From Russula earlei (Eukaryota > Basidiomycota > Agaricomycetes > Russulales > Russulaceae), in the NCBI GenBank assembly GCA_025769875.1, contig JAGFNK010000107.1, forward strand, positions 62,001-126,000: DNA of 64,000 nt. Direction: 5' to 3'. The notes under the pieces are model-generated. The model had not been told where the DNA came from. It worked only from the letters and a program-made list of their open reading frames with translations, and made no database searches. Position numbers and translations under genes: made by a program. This document shows, in pieces, positions 54,638 to 64,000 of this stretch (position 1 is the stretch's first letter; the number at the start of each line of letters is the position of its first letter).

Positions 54638-56977
54638 TCAGGAGATTGCGGTTTGCCGTCGTGGTGCATAGGGTGTCCTCTGCATCGGTGAAGGCATAGA
54701 CGCTCTGTGGGATACATCAGAGGAACTAGCACGCATCGGAGACAACGGTCGAGGCGGCGCCAGACTGTTATTCGTCTGAGTGTGGGAAGGAGATCGGGCT
54801 TTGCGACCGCCGTAGTCGTCACTACTGGAACGACGATGGTGTGACCGAGGTGACGCGCGGTCGGTCGAGTGTGGTTGGGCCGAGCGTTCCGCGCTACGAC
54901 TTCCAAAACCCCTCGACGGAGTTGAAGCTCGCGAATGAGAACGGTCGTACTGTTGGCGCATGAAAGGCGCTGCCGGGGGAAGGAGAGGCATATCCATGGG
55001 AAATTGAGGAGTTATGGGCATCGCCTGAATGGAAGGGAAAATGGGCATCGGAAGTACTTGAGGAATCGGTGGGACAGGTGGCCAACCGTACGTAATGATA
55101 GGGAGAAGTGACGGAACGCTGTGATGATTCTGAAATCATGGAACCTCGCCTGCTGTTCCGACTGACGCGTGAGCGAATGTCTTCAGAAGAGGCAATGCTG
55201 TGAGTAGAAGCCGGGCGTGAGGTAAGTAGACCCGCGCTTTCGGACTGGGGGAGATTGCCCTGCTTTGAGCTTGAAGACGAGTCATTCCGAGGATGCGGCT
55301 GGTGGGCTTGAGAGAGGGGTTCGATTTGCCTGCGTGGGTCATAGACAGGTCGAGAGTACGCTTCGCGGGGTTTCCGGTCCTGCTCTCTAGCCTGGGATGA
55401 GGGCAAGACGTAAAGAGTCTCACGTCGCACTCGAGCTGCGTTGATTTCCTCAGCGTATTGCTTTTGCCTCTTGGCTTCTTCTATGGAACGCTTCTCCTTC
55501 TGCCATTGTCGCTTTTCTTGCTCCCACTGCTGACGCTCCGCCTCATGCCTGCGCTTTTCCTCTTCATGTTCGCGACGCTCTTGTTCTCGTTGAATGAAAA
55601 GGGTCTTCTCCTCGCGTCGTTTTCTGTGTCGAAGGACATAACCAAGTGGGACCTGGTCTTCTTTGTCGAGGTTGTCTGCGAATCGGACGCCGCGTCTAGG
55701 GGACGATACAGCAGAAGTAGCGGGCATGAACTCCGAGGAGGATGACGACATTGGCGGGTCGGTGGGCGTGGTATCAGATCGGAGCGGGGAGGGGACGGCT
55801 TTGTAAGGGACAAGTTTACCCACGGCAGACAAGGAAGCTTTGACACAAGGAATGATTACGAGTCAACTATCCAATTTTTGAATCACTTACGAGGAACCGC
55901 GGAGTTACTCGGTGAACGAGCAGCTAGCATCCCAACGGTTGACATATCCTCGCCGTCTGACACCAGGTCGGCCATTAGTTCGATCCTGTCAGACACCTCA
56001 AGAGCCCAAACGCCAAAACCAGATCCTTGAATCGTCGTCCAGACAACTGTGCCTGTCTCGTCAGGAACCCAGACGACAGAGCGCTCTTCGAAGTAGGGTC
56101 GAGCGATCCACTGCTTCAAGCCAAGACTGGATGGTCGCACATGCCTGAGGTCATACCGTTCCCACTCTTCGGGTTGCACCAAAGTCCGCCTCTCCGCCAC
56201 TGATGAAGTTCGGTAGCCGAGCCTCGCAAGGAGGCGCTGGTCAGCCGGCGTGAGGGGACCCCGCTCAAGGCGATGAAGTAGTCGGGTTCGGTGCATGGCA
56301 GCTTCAACTGTGTCGCGGAAAGGGAGGGACCGCGAGACATTCAAGGAACGTGGAAAGAGCGGAGCATTTGGACAATGTAGAAGAGGTGGGGGTGAGAGAG
56401 GCGGTATGTTATTCGTTGTGAGGGTCTGGAGAAATTCGATAGGGGTAAGTGAGCGATTGACCTGGTGTGACCTGGCAGCGATCGGGGGAGACTGCGAGGG
56501 AATGTCTGACTCGGAGGAGGAGGATTCCTCGGAGGTGTCTTCTTCGGACTCACTCTGCTGGCCAGGGATGATTCTTGGGGGAGCGGGTTGGGGTGAAGGG
56601 ACGGGACTCGATGAGTCCGACCGAAATGATGACGGGCGTATTGGTGGTTGAACGTCTGGCTTCTTGGGCGTCAACCAAGTAACCCAGGCTTTCCTGCTTG
56701 AAGGAGATCTAGGCGCCAAATGGCCCGTGCGGTCATCCTCTGGTGTGCGAAGAGAGACAGAGCCAGTTGACGAGGCCGAGGACGAATGGGTAGGCTCTGA
56801 TGGTCGAATCGGTCGTTCTGTCGAGACGGTGATGCGGGTGAGAGTACCAAAGAACCGACGAGAGGACTTTCTGTTGGGTTGGCTTGAGGGAGGGGAAGCT
56901 GGTGAGGGATCGGGAGGGGGTTGACTTTCAGGCTTGTCGAGCCGCCTGGAGGAGAGGACGGAAGCGAATCTGCGCAT
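54638..56977 (-). CDS. Large Ser-rich protein with central coiled coil, function unknown
   Basis: Three exons: 56977-55891, 55837-55092, 55024-54638; 739 residues, phases consistent. The N-terminus is basic and Ser/Pro-rich, then a folded-looking part (TPADQRLLARLGYRTSSVAE; EERSVVWVPDETGTVVWTTI; GFGVWALEVSDRIELMADLV). The middle carries GVRFADNLDKEDQVPLGYVL followed by ~75 residues of charged coiled coil (Glu/Arg/Lys/Gln, with RREHEEEKRRHEAERQQ). The C-terminus is Ser/Arg/Pro-rich. The RFAD-x-DxEDxVPLGYVL pattern recurs in a family I know only as basidiomycete hypothetical proteins. No signal peptide or membrane helix. Possible scaffold or cytoskeleton-linked protein by composition, without direct support. 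Confidence 0.75.
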
Positions 56978-57247
56978 GTTGAGGAGGGAAAAGAGAAGGG
57001 AGCGGAGGATAGAAAGGGGGTGGGGCAGATATATCCGGTGGACGAGAGAGAGATCAGGAGGGAGGCATAGTCGAAAATGAAATGGGGATAATAAAAGGAG
57101 AAGAAAAGTGATTGCGGTGAGCAGACAGACGCCAGATGTCAGCCAGGCAAGCAGCCACGGCCGTCAACAGTCAGGCTGGCCAGGCCACACGTCGGGACGG
57201 CAGCGGCGGTGCCTCTCCTCTCCCTTCGGCCCGAACGGCCTGCCTTC

Positions 57248-59543
57248 CTAAAACGTCCGCCGTCGGCCTTCGCTCCCCTCGCTCTTCCTCAGGCCCGCCC
57301 ACCATTTCAACAATCTCCGCTCATAAGCCTCACTTACTTTTAGTATAAACTCTTCATCGACCCCAACCCACCTCGCCCCGTACGAGACCACCAACTCCAT
57401 CTCCTCTGGCAACACACCCAGCACATCTCGGGTGCTATAAACAGCATAGCCTTCACCCGGTTCGCGCTCTCCTTCCCTTCTGCCTTCCTTTGGCAACCCG
57501 GCTCTCAGCACATGTTGATCGCCTTGTGGGCGTTCCATTGCCGTTAATCCGTTGCTAGTATCAATTCGGCCCGGTTCAAGGGGAAAGAACTCTTCCAGAG
57601 TTCGTTGATCTGTCCATTTCGGATTAGTTATCTGTCTCATCTGTTCTTTCTCACGTTCCTACCGGAGCGTAGCGTCTCAGGCCTGAGGAGACCCCTCTGA
57701 CACAGGTCGAGGTATTCATCCAGCATCGGTCCGTCTAGATCCAGTACCGACCTGCAAGAATGAGTCACGTGTAGTTCCATATAGCGCATAGTCTATGCCG
57801 CTGACGTCTTTGATGAGGCTGAGAATAAAACTTCTCTACACCTCGTGTGTGCCTCCTTCACTTCTCTGAAAATCATCAGGTAATCTTCCAACCGGGGAAG
57901 GGCGCACGCCGGATCGGCACTATTTTTGACCACCCTAAGCACGCGGCATCAGCCATACACCACCGTGCGTTGCACAGCTTGCGTCCTCACGCACCGTGGT
58001 TGGCCATCAAACCCGTACACCATCTTCAGGACAATAATCACTGTTACCAACAGCGCTAGTTCCGGTGGGATATCATCAAACTTGTGGCTGTCAGGGTCTT
58101 CGTCCTTCAGCTTTGCTAGCCGAGGGACAAGAGTGTGATGCAAGGCCAGCGGCAAGGACAACACATGTGCAACCGTCTTGCTAAGGCTGTACAAAACAGC
58201 TAAAAGAATTGCAAATATTATATTCAGCGATCATATACTGATACACCTAAAAGTCGTACGACTCACGGCCCCCGCCAAGCGCGCGCACAACGCGCCATAA
58301 CATAGGCGCTGCATTCATTTCTGGTGTATGGATTTTGTATGATTCTAGCAATTTCCGTGCCAGCCGGGCCGATATGCTATGTAAAACCTGCGTCGTCGGC
58401 GCATGCTGCGGCATACTGCATTCTCATTCGTGTCGTGCACGCTGAAACAATGACCTCTTACCCTCGGTGATAGCGCCTGGACATTATGCTTCGTTAGGTG
58501 ACGGGCCATGCCAGCTGGTAGGTGGTGCAACGGTTCCAAGTAAGGGAGTTTGTATGACTCGATCAACCTGAGGGCGTGTTCAGCCGCATATCCTCCAGCC
58601 GTGCAGTTTCCATGTGGCAGTCGAACCTGATGAGATCCAAGTACATGACAGGCACGCGAAGCGTCCAACATGCTACCATAAGTAATGCAATGTTGTTCGC
58701 GGGACCAGTACGACCGAAGGGCTTTACTTCACTTCCATCGGGGTTAGGACGTGGTTGCCTCGTGTCGTCATCCTTGTCATCTTCTGAGGAACCGGATTGT
58801 GAGAGTTCCCAAAGCAGCGCCTCAAGCTCTAAATCGCCCTCGACATCGTCCCCTTTGGGAGAGCTCGCACCAGGTCGTCCGCGATTCTCCCCATGTGTAC
58901 CGATTGCCTCAGGATCATGGCTTTCTACATGGACTTGGGTAGCTTGCTTGTGGAGCAGGGGCTCGGGAGGTGGAGGAGAAGGTAACAGACTCAAGTGCAG
59001 CGCCCACAAATCTCTGCAGATTATCTGCGCGATCATGATCACTGGTCGTCTGTCCTGTGAGCGACTGCATGAGATGGATACGGACCTCAAACTCAGTCGG
59101 AAGCTTCCAGAGCTGAATCAATGCGGCGACCTGCTTCCTCAGCAAAAGTTGCAGACATTGAAAGCGGAGGTACTCTGCACGCGCCCCATGATAAACTGCG
59201 TTCAAAGCACTGGCGATTCGGGTCTGGTCTCAGGAGATACAAAAGGGGGCGCGTGCGTACGTTCTGGGTTTGCTTTCGTGGTGCGTCCGCGGCTCTCTCG
59301 AGTCGACTTCAGCGCGCGTTTGTGTCCCTGACGCGCACCGAGGCCATGCGCCTCGTACGTTTCTTCGAGATAGTTCTGCGATATGACAATTTCAGGAGAG
59401 TCACAAAACCTGTGGTCCCCCGATTTGCAGGCACACACACGCACCTGAAGGACGTGGCCCTCGCCGCAGACGAGGAGTCCAGTCGCCGGCTCCTTTTTCC
59501 ACTGCTGGGAACCACACACGTTGCACTTGCGCCGAGGAGCCAT
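57248..59543 (-). CDS. RRN7: RNA polymerase I core factor subunit Rrn7/TAF1B
   Basis: TFIIB-like subunit of the RNA polymerase I core factor, needed for rRNA transcription initiation. Ten exons: 59543-59445, 59375-59261, 59195-59086, 59024-58627, 58567-58462, 58387-58267, 58199-57995, 57934-57842, 57751-57663, 57609-57248; 565 residues with all phases agreeing. The N-terminal zinc ribbon reads CNVCGSQQWKKEPATGLLVC followed by GEGHVLQ. Then come conserved blocks YLRFQCLQLLLRKQVAALIQ, ICRDLWALHLSLLP, the cyclin-like segments (YLDLIR; LPYLEPLHHLPAGMARHLTK; RLARKLLESYKIHTPEMNAA; WRVVRALGGG) and LVTVIIVLKMVYGFDGQPR. The last intron (53 bp) has a clear ACTAAT branch site. An apparent separate small ORF in the last exon is just the gene's C-terminus. 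Divergent from the J-protein gene. Confidence 0.9.
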
Positions 59544-59738
59544 TGTGTCACTGGATAGGATCACAGATAAAGTGGCCAGCGGGCTCTCAGTCGCGTATCC
59601 GGTGATACCGGGCCGGGGGGGCCGCAATGTTCGTCACAAGCGGGCCATCAGCAGGTCTAGCTTTCTTTAATTCCTCCGCTTCTTCCACGTTTCTATTTTG
59701 GTATAAAGCACACGGATTGCGTACCTTGGGTATTTTTA
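59544..59738. promoter_or_regulatory. Divergent promoter between RRN7 and the ER J-protein gene
   Basis: The start codons lie head-to-head, 195 bp apart. T-rich stretch (TTTCTTTAATTCC) near 59,660-59,675; no clear TATA box. Confidence 0.6.
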
Positions 59739-61160
59739 ATGAGATATCTGTCTATATTATTCGCCGCCTTGGCATTTCTGACTGGGCTTGTGAACGCGTA
59801 CGTGACCGTCTGGGAGGGTCCCTTGCTAGGCTCTAAACTAACTGACGTTTTTCTTGAAGCTGGACCAAGGTATGTCGATACGTGCCTATATTTGGAGGTC
59901 TCTTCTGAATACGTTTCTAGGAAGACCATGAAATCTTCGACCTCGTCAGCGCTGTAGAGGCTGCAGAAGGTTGTACTCATTGTCCCGACCGAATAAGGCT
60001 GACCAGTTGTCTCGATCCTTCAGGAAAAGGCACTACTTTTTACTCATGGCTCGAAGTGTTACCGTCTGCCTCTGTGGCAGAGATTGGCCGCGCGTATCGC
60101 AGAAAGAGCATGCTTCTCCAGTCCGCTTTTCACTTTCACTACGCTGTTACTCCGTTTTCTGATGTTTCTTCGTTTGATGAAATATAGCCCCGACAAGAAT
60201 CCAGGGGTGAAGGGTGTTCAAGAAAGATTTGCTCGTCTAGGTGTCGTCGCGTCAATATTGAGGAGTCAAGAGGGTCGCGAGCGGTCGGTATCTCGCGGCG
60301 TTCTCTGGAATTACCTGGACCATTGAAGCTGACGTATTTATTGCCTCTGGAGATATGACTTCTTTCATAAAAATGGGGTGCCACGTTGGCGTGGGACTGG
60401 ATATTATTATTCTCGTTTCCGCCCGGGCCTGGGGGTGCGTTCATGATTTCGCCTTTGTCTGTGCCAGCATCCTGAGTAGAGCCGCACAGACTGTGCTGGT
60501 ATTCCTAACAGCTCTGTCCACCGGATTACAGTATGTTGTGCAACGCATGAATTACAAACGAGACCTAGCACGAATCGAGTACATTCTCGAACAGGCTAAG
60601 CTGACTGCGTGGGGACCCAAGTTGATACCGGCGAGCAGTCGAAGAAAGGTGAGGTTTCTGTATCACGATCTGAAATATGTCGTATTCACCGATTGGACAG
60701 GTCAGAGTGAATCTAAGCGGGCCTCCCCGCCTCGATGAGGACGGGAATGCGGTGCTGGGAAAGTCCATAGATATGGTTGTGGAAAGTAACGGCGACGTTT
60801 TCATGGTATCCCCATTGGTGTTCGCCACATGATGAAAAACTGACCACGCTACTTCAGTTGGAGGCAGACGTTGTGACGCCCATCAACTCCAGTGCGGCGA
60901 CCCCACCCTCATTGAATGGTACTTGGTTTATCGTCTTTGTTACTGCTCTTATTGGAAAGATACGCGGGCGAGAAGAACAATCGAGCGCGGCCATCCAGGT
61001 TGGAGATGGTGACGATTCGGAGAGAGGGACAGGGACGGGGTCTGATCTGCCGGAGCCTGGAAATGCAGACCAGGAACGAAATCTTGGGGTCAAATCTGGG
61101 AAGATTGGTCCCGCTGCTTTGAAAGCGGGGGGTCGGCGGCGAAAGACAGGAAAAAAATGA
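59739..61160 (+). CDS. ER J-domain co-chaperone (Erj5/DnaJC1-like)
   Basis: Nine exons: 59739-59797, 59860-59869, 59921-59969, 60024-60120, 60188-60283, 60353-60434, 60490-60648, 60701-60805, 60858-61160; 319 residues. A signal peptide ([20 protein letters not shown]) is followed by [16 protein letters not shown], the usual start of this J-protein type, then the J-domain: [33 protein letters not shown], with the HPD created exactly at the exon 4/5 joint. Next come the [12 protein letters not shown] motif, a first membrane helix ([17 protein letters not shown]), cytosolic blocks [20 protein letters not shown] and [20 protein letters not shown], and a weaker hydrophobic stretch [11 protein letters not shown]. 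The tail is Arg/Lys-rich. Fungal Erj5 stimulates the lumenal Hsp70 Kar2. Exon 2 is 10 nt long. Confidence 0.87.
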
Positions 61161-62135
61161 TCAAGTGGATGGATAGACTGGCTTGCTGTTCTCAATAGAT
61201 GCCATTTTACAAGTATATGTATGTCCACCATTCATAGTCCTAATATACCTCGTAGGTGTGGTCCCAAATCCCACTTGTATTGGGATTCGGGGTCCCCCAG
61301 ACCTGTCATAAACTGATAACGAAGGTGGATCACGCGCTCTCAGGGAGGGCCCGGATCGAAAATAAAACTCTAGCAATTTCATCTATGGCATTGGCACCTG
61401 GAGCTTGAAAGGTGGAGGACGTGACGTCGTCCCGCTCAACAGCCTGCGCTATACTCACACGCATCAAGTTGCGCAATAAAAATGCGACGCTACATTAGTT
61501 ACATTCATATACCCGGGGCGCACATGACCCATACTTATGCGCCAAGCATCTCACCCCAGAAGCGTCAATATGCGTAATACACACGGGAGAATAGTAATAC
61601 AAAGGATTGTCTTATCTAGACAATCGCAATCAGGCGCGCGTGCTCTTCCAAATCTCGATGTTGATGTTCAGGCCTACAATACTGTGGGAGTTCGCGTGGT
61701 GCACGTGACGAGGTGTAGCAGAAGGATGACGAGAATAACGAGAAAACTGCGGTGCCACTGGCATCAAGGGGCAGATCGGAGGGACAATGAGCTAAGGATC
61801 TGCGATTGGGCTGACAGGTGCCAGTGATTCGGTGAGATGGAGGGGTATGGCTGAGGAGACGACTAGCCAGAGTAGCTAGACTCTGTGCACCCCGACCGTT
61901 CTGTTGCGCCGAAGAGTCGGCCGACCAGCCGAGCTTCCCCATCCCCACGACGAACAGAAATGTTGGTGTTGGAGGGATCTAGGGGCAGTTATCGGCCAAT
62001 AGAAAGCCAGGGATGACAAGGGCAAACATTGGTACATAAAGCGGCTACCTCGGTACACTGGTTTATTCCACTTCTTCCCATCATCCTCCTTGGATCAGTA
62101 GACCAGTCACCAACCATCTGTTCAGACCTATCCCC
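61161..62135. promoter_or_regulatory. Glutamine synthetase upstream region
   Basis: About 1 kb with no ORF of note. About 135-150 bp before the GS start is GTTATCGGCCAAT (61,988-62,000): a GATAA site (reverse) directly beside a CCAAT box. In fungi, AreA/Nit2-type GATA factors drive nitrogen-metabolism genes including glutamine synthetase; use of this site is inference. Confidence 0.45.
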
Positions 62136-63420
62136 ATGGCCTTTTCTTACCACCCCGACCTCCTCGCCCCTTACAAACTTCTGGACCAGGGTAGTAGCAT
62201 CCAAGCCGAATGTGTGTCAACTCTTCATTTCCCTTTCCTTCTCCTGATCATCGCTTTTAGACGTTTGGATCGGTGGAGATAATGAGCTTCGTTGTAAGAG
62301 CAAGGTAGATGACCCTGCTTCCTTTCACTGATCTCCTTCATCGAATTTCCTTTCTTCTAGACCATCACTCAGAAAGTCACGAACCTGGACCAGCTCCCTA
62401 ACTGGGACTTTGATGGTTCCTCCACTAACCAGGCGCCTGGCCACGATTCGGATGTTTACCTTCGCCCGGTCGCGTACTACAAGGATCCGTTCCGTGGTGG
62501 TGACAACATCATAGTCCTCGCAACGACTTACAATAGCGACGGCACGCCTAATAAGACTAACTTCCGCCATAACGCGGCTAAGACTATGGAGTTGGCAAAG
62601 GAGGCCGTTCCTTGGTTCGGCCTTGAACAGGAGTATACCCTCTTTGACGTGGATGACAGGCCTCTTGCCTGGCCCAAAGGTGGTTTTCCTGGTCCTCAGG
62701 GACCTTACTATTGTGGTGCTGGTAAGAACCCAAGTCCGATGCCGTCACCCTGTTCCTCATCTACTCTTCTCCCTGTCAACAACAGGTGCTGGAAGGGTCG
62801 TTGCTCGTGACTTAGTCGAGGCGCACTACCGTGCCTGTCTCTATGCTGGCATCAAGATCAGTGGTATCAACGCGGAAGTCATGCCTTCCCAATGGGAGTT
62901 CCAAGTCGGCCCTTGCGAGGGTATCTCAATGGGAGACGAGCTCTGGATCGCTCGCTATCTCCTTGTCCGCGTCGCAGAGCAGTGGGGCGTCAAGGTCTCC
63001 TTCCATCCGAAACCTCTCCAAGGTGACTGGAATGGTGCTGGCTGCCACACCAACTATTCCACCAAGCAGATGCGTGAACCTGGCGGTATCCAGGCGATCC
63101 ACGAAGCCATTAAGAAGCTTGAGAAGCGTCACGATCAGCATATCGCTGTTTACGGAGAGGATAACGAACAACGTCTAACGGGTCGCTACGAGACCGGTCA
63201 CATCAGCCAGTTCACCGCTGGTGTTGCAAACCGCGGTGCATCGATCCGTATCCCCAGACATGTCAATGAGAAGGGTTACGGGTACTTGGAGGATCGCCGT
63301 CCCGCCTCCAATGCTGGTAAGTTGATTGATCTCTATAACGTCGTAAAATTTGACACTCTGTGCGCAGATCCCTACAGGGTCACGGATATCGTAGTTGAGA
63401 CCACTGTCTTGGACAAGTAG
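62136..63420 (+). CDS. Glutamine synthetase
   Basis: Makes glutamine from glutamate, ammonium and ATP in the cytosol. Five exons: 62136-62211, 62261-62304, 62361-62721, 62786-63316, 63368-63420; 354 residues, the usual eukaryotic GS length. Signatures: [20 protein letters not shown] at the N-terminal beta-grasp, [12 protein letters not shown] with metal-binding glutamates, [17 protein letters not shown], the ATP-binding motif [20 protein letters not shown], the [12 protein letters not shown] loop, and the C-terminal [15 protein letters not shown]. All expected catalytic residues appear present. Intron 1 is placed so that the tyrosine of [17 protein letters not shown] is formed across the joint. 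Confidence 0.96.
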
Positions 63421-63599
63421 ATTGTTCCACCACGTTGAGTATGTAAAAGGGGTTTCAGTTGACCTGGAGTAGTAGTTCGGGTGAATCAAAATATATTATG
63501 TCCTTCCAAGGACCTTGTGACGTGACCGTATTCGGTCGCGGGATGAACGGAGAGCCGGAGAGTGCAGACTTGGAACTGCATCTGCTGCACGGCGACTGT

Positions 63600-64000
63600 G
63601 ATGTTATGGCAGACCACGAAAAACTGCCTCTCAATACATTCCTTCAGGTATTGACTTCAAAGAACCTTTCAGTATCACGCGCAATGACTGTCGCAAGCAA
63701 GATGTGCTGTATCCCCGTCATTTCAGTCCGAAACGACGTACTTATTGAGGGGTCATCTTTCATCCATCCAGCTACAAAGACTTCAATACTCCAGCGCGTC
63801 TCGGCGAACTTACAGACCCGAAGCTCCTATCACTCGGCATATCGGACAAAGAGGACCGCACGCTCGTGCTCTCTGCGCTAAACGCCGCCGGTTATCGTGC
63901 GGTTTCCGTGTCGAACGCTAAACAGCGAGAGGCGGCGTCCAAGAAGCGACGAGCTGCGAACCGAACTCCAGAAGCCGACGGTCACGGCCACGGCGATGGT
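63600..64000 (+). CDS. 5' part of an unidentified gene, cut by window end
   Basis: From an acceptor at about 63,771 the frame reads YKDFNTPARLGELTDPKLLS, then LGISDKEDRTLVLSALNAAG and an Arg/Lys/Ala-rich stretch with a His-Gly run, open to the window end. The Leu-Gly-Ile-x-Asp-x-x-Asp-Arg pattern is helical and SAM-like. A likely first exon begins at ATG 63,606 (MADHEKLPLNTFLQ), but the joint phase was not resolved. Family not identified. Confidence 0.45.

Noticed and set aside
57663..57789. Separate small minus-strand gene starting at the ATG at 57,789
   Set aside because: The sequence is exon 9 of RRN7; splicing from exon 8 into 57,751 and on to exon 10 gives the conserved C-terminus.
1..64000. 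CRISPR array, rRNA genes or bacterial operon structure
   Set aside because: None seen; the window is eukaryotic nuclear DNA with introns and retrotransposons.

Overview
The window reads as nuclear DNA of a mushroom-forming basidiomycete (Agaricomycete-like). Genes are densely split by 45-70 bp GT-AG introns, and the recognisable proteins match basidiomycete families. Gene islands are separated by a block of nested retrotransposons. No bacterial-type operons, CRISPR arrays, rRNA genes or convincing tRNA genes were seen. Exon coordinates were worked out by hand by joining GT-AG sites that keep the reading frame and restore family-conserved sequence.

Region 1 (1-31,700) is mostly housekeeping: the C-terminal end of VPS53 (GARP tethering complex), mitochondrial ribosomal protein bL17m, a large single-pass membrane protein, a complete Tc1/mariner-type transposon with perfect terminal repeats (8,361-11,469), a secreted histidine acid phosphatase (phytase family, 9 exons), an Hsp110/Sse-type chaperone, a family 2 glycosyltransferase, an Ariadne-type RBR ubiquitin ligase, lysyl-tRNA synthetase with two in-frame starts, a Mio/Sea4 (GATOR2/SEA) subunit and an F-box protein.

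Region 2 (31,700-52,300) is a transposon block. It holds an old LTR, a SAP-like ORF, blocks rich in GACTGG/CCAGT motifs, a 0.7 kb inverted repeat around a dead gypsy integrase fragment, and a nearly full-length chromodomain Ty3/gypsy element (37,151-44,538) with almost identical LTRs. That element has two extra ORFs and a primer site that looks self-priming in the Tf1/sushi manner. Next to it lies a decayed Ty1/copia element split by an 833 bp solo LTR with a perfect 5 bp target duplication.

Region 3 (52,300-64,000) returns to genes: a protein with an N-terminal helical region resembling MLKL/HeLo-type domains, a coiled-coil protein of unknown function, RRN7/TAF1B (RNA polymerase I initiation, 10 exons), an Erj5-like ER J-protein (with a 10 nt micro-exon) head-to-head with RRN7, glutamine synthetase, and the start of one more gene cut by the window edge.

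The most interesting signals are the gypsy element (self-priming site, pre-gag ORF, post-pol double zinc-knuckle ORF), the intact Tc1/mariner-like element with an unusually long D-to-E spacing, and the MLKL/HeLo-like gene. Isolated one-base frameshifts in the gypsy element and in the Mio gene may partly be assembly errors.
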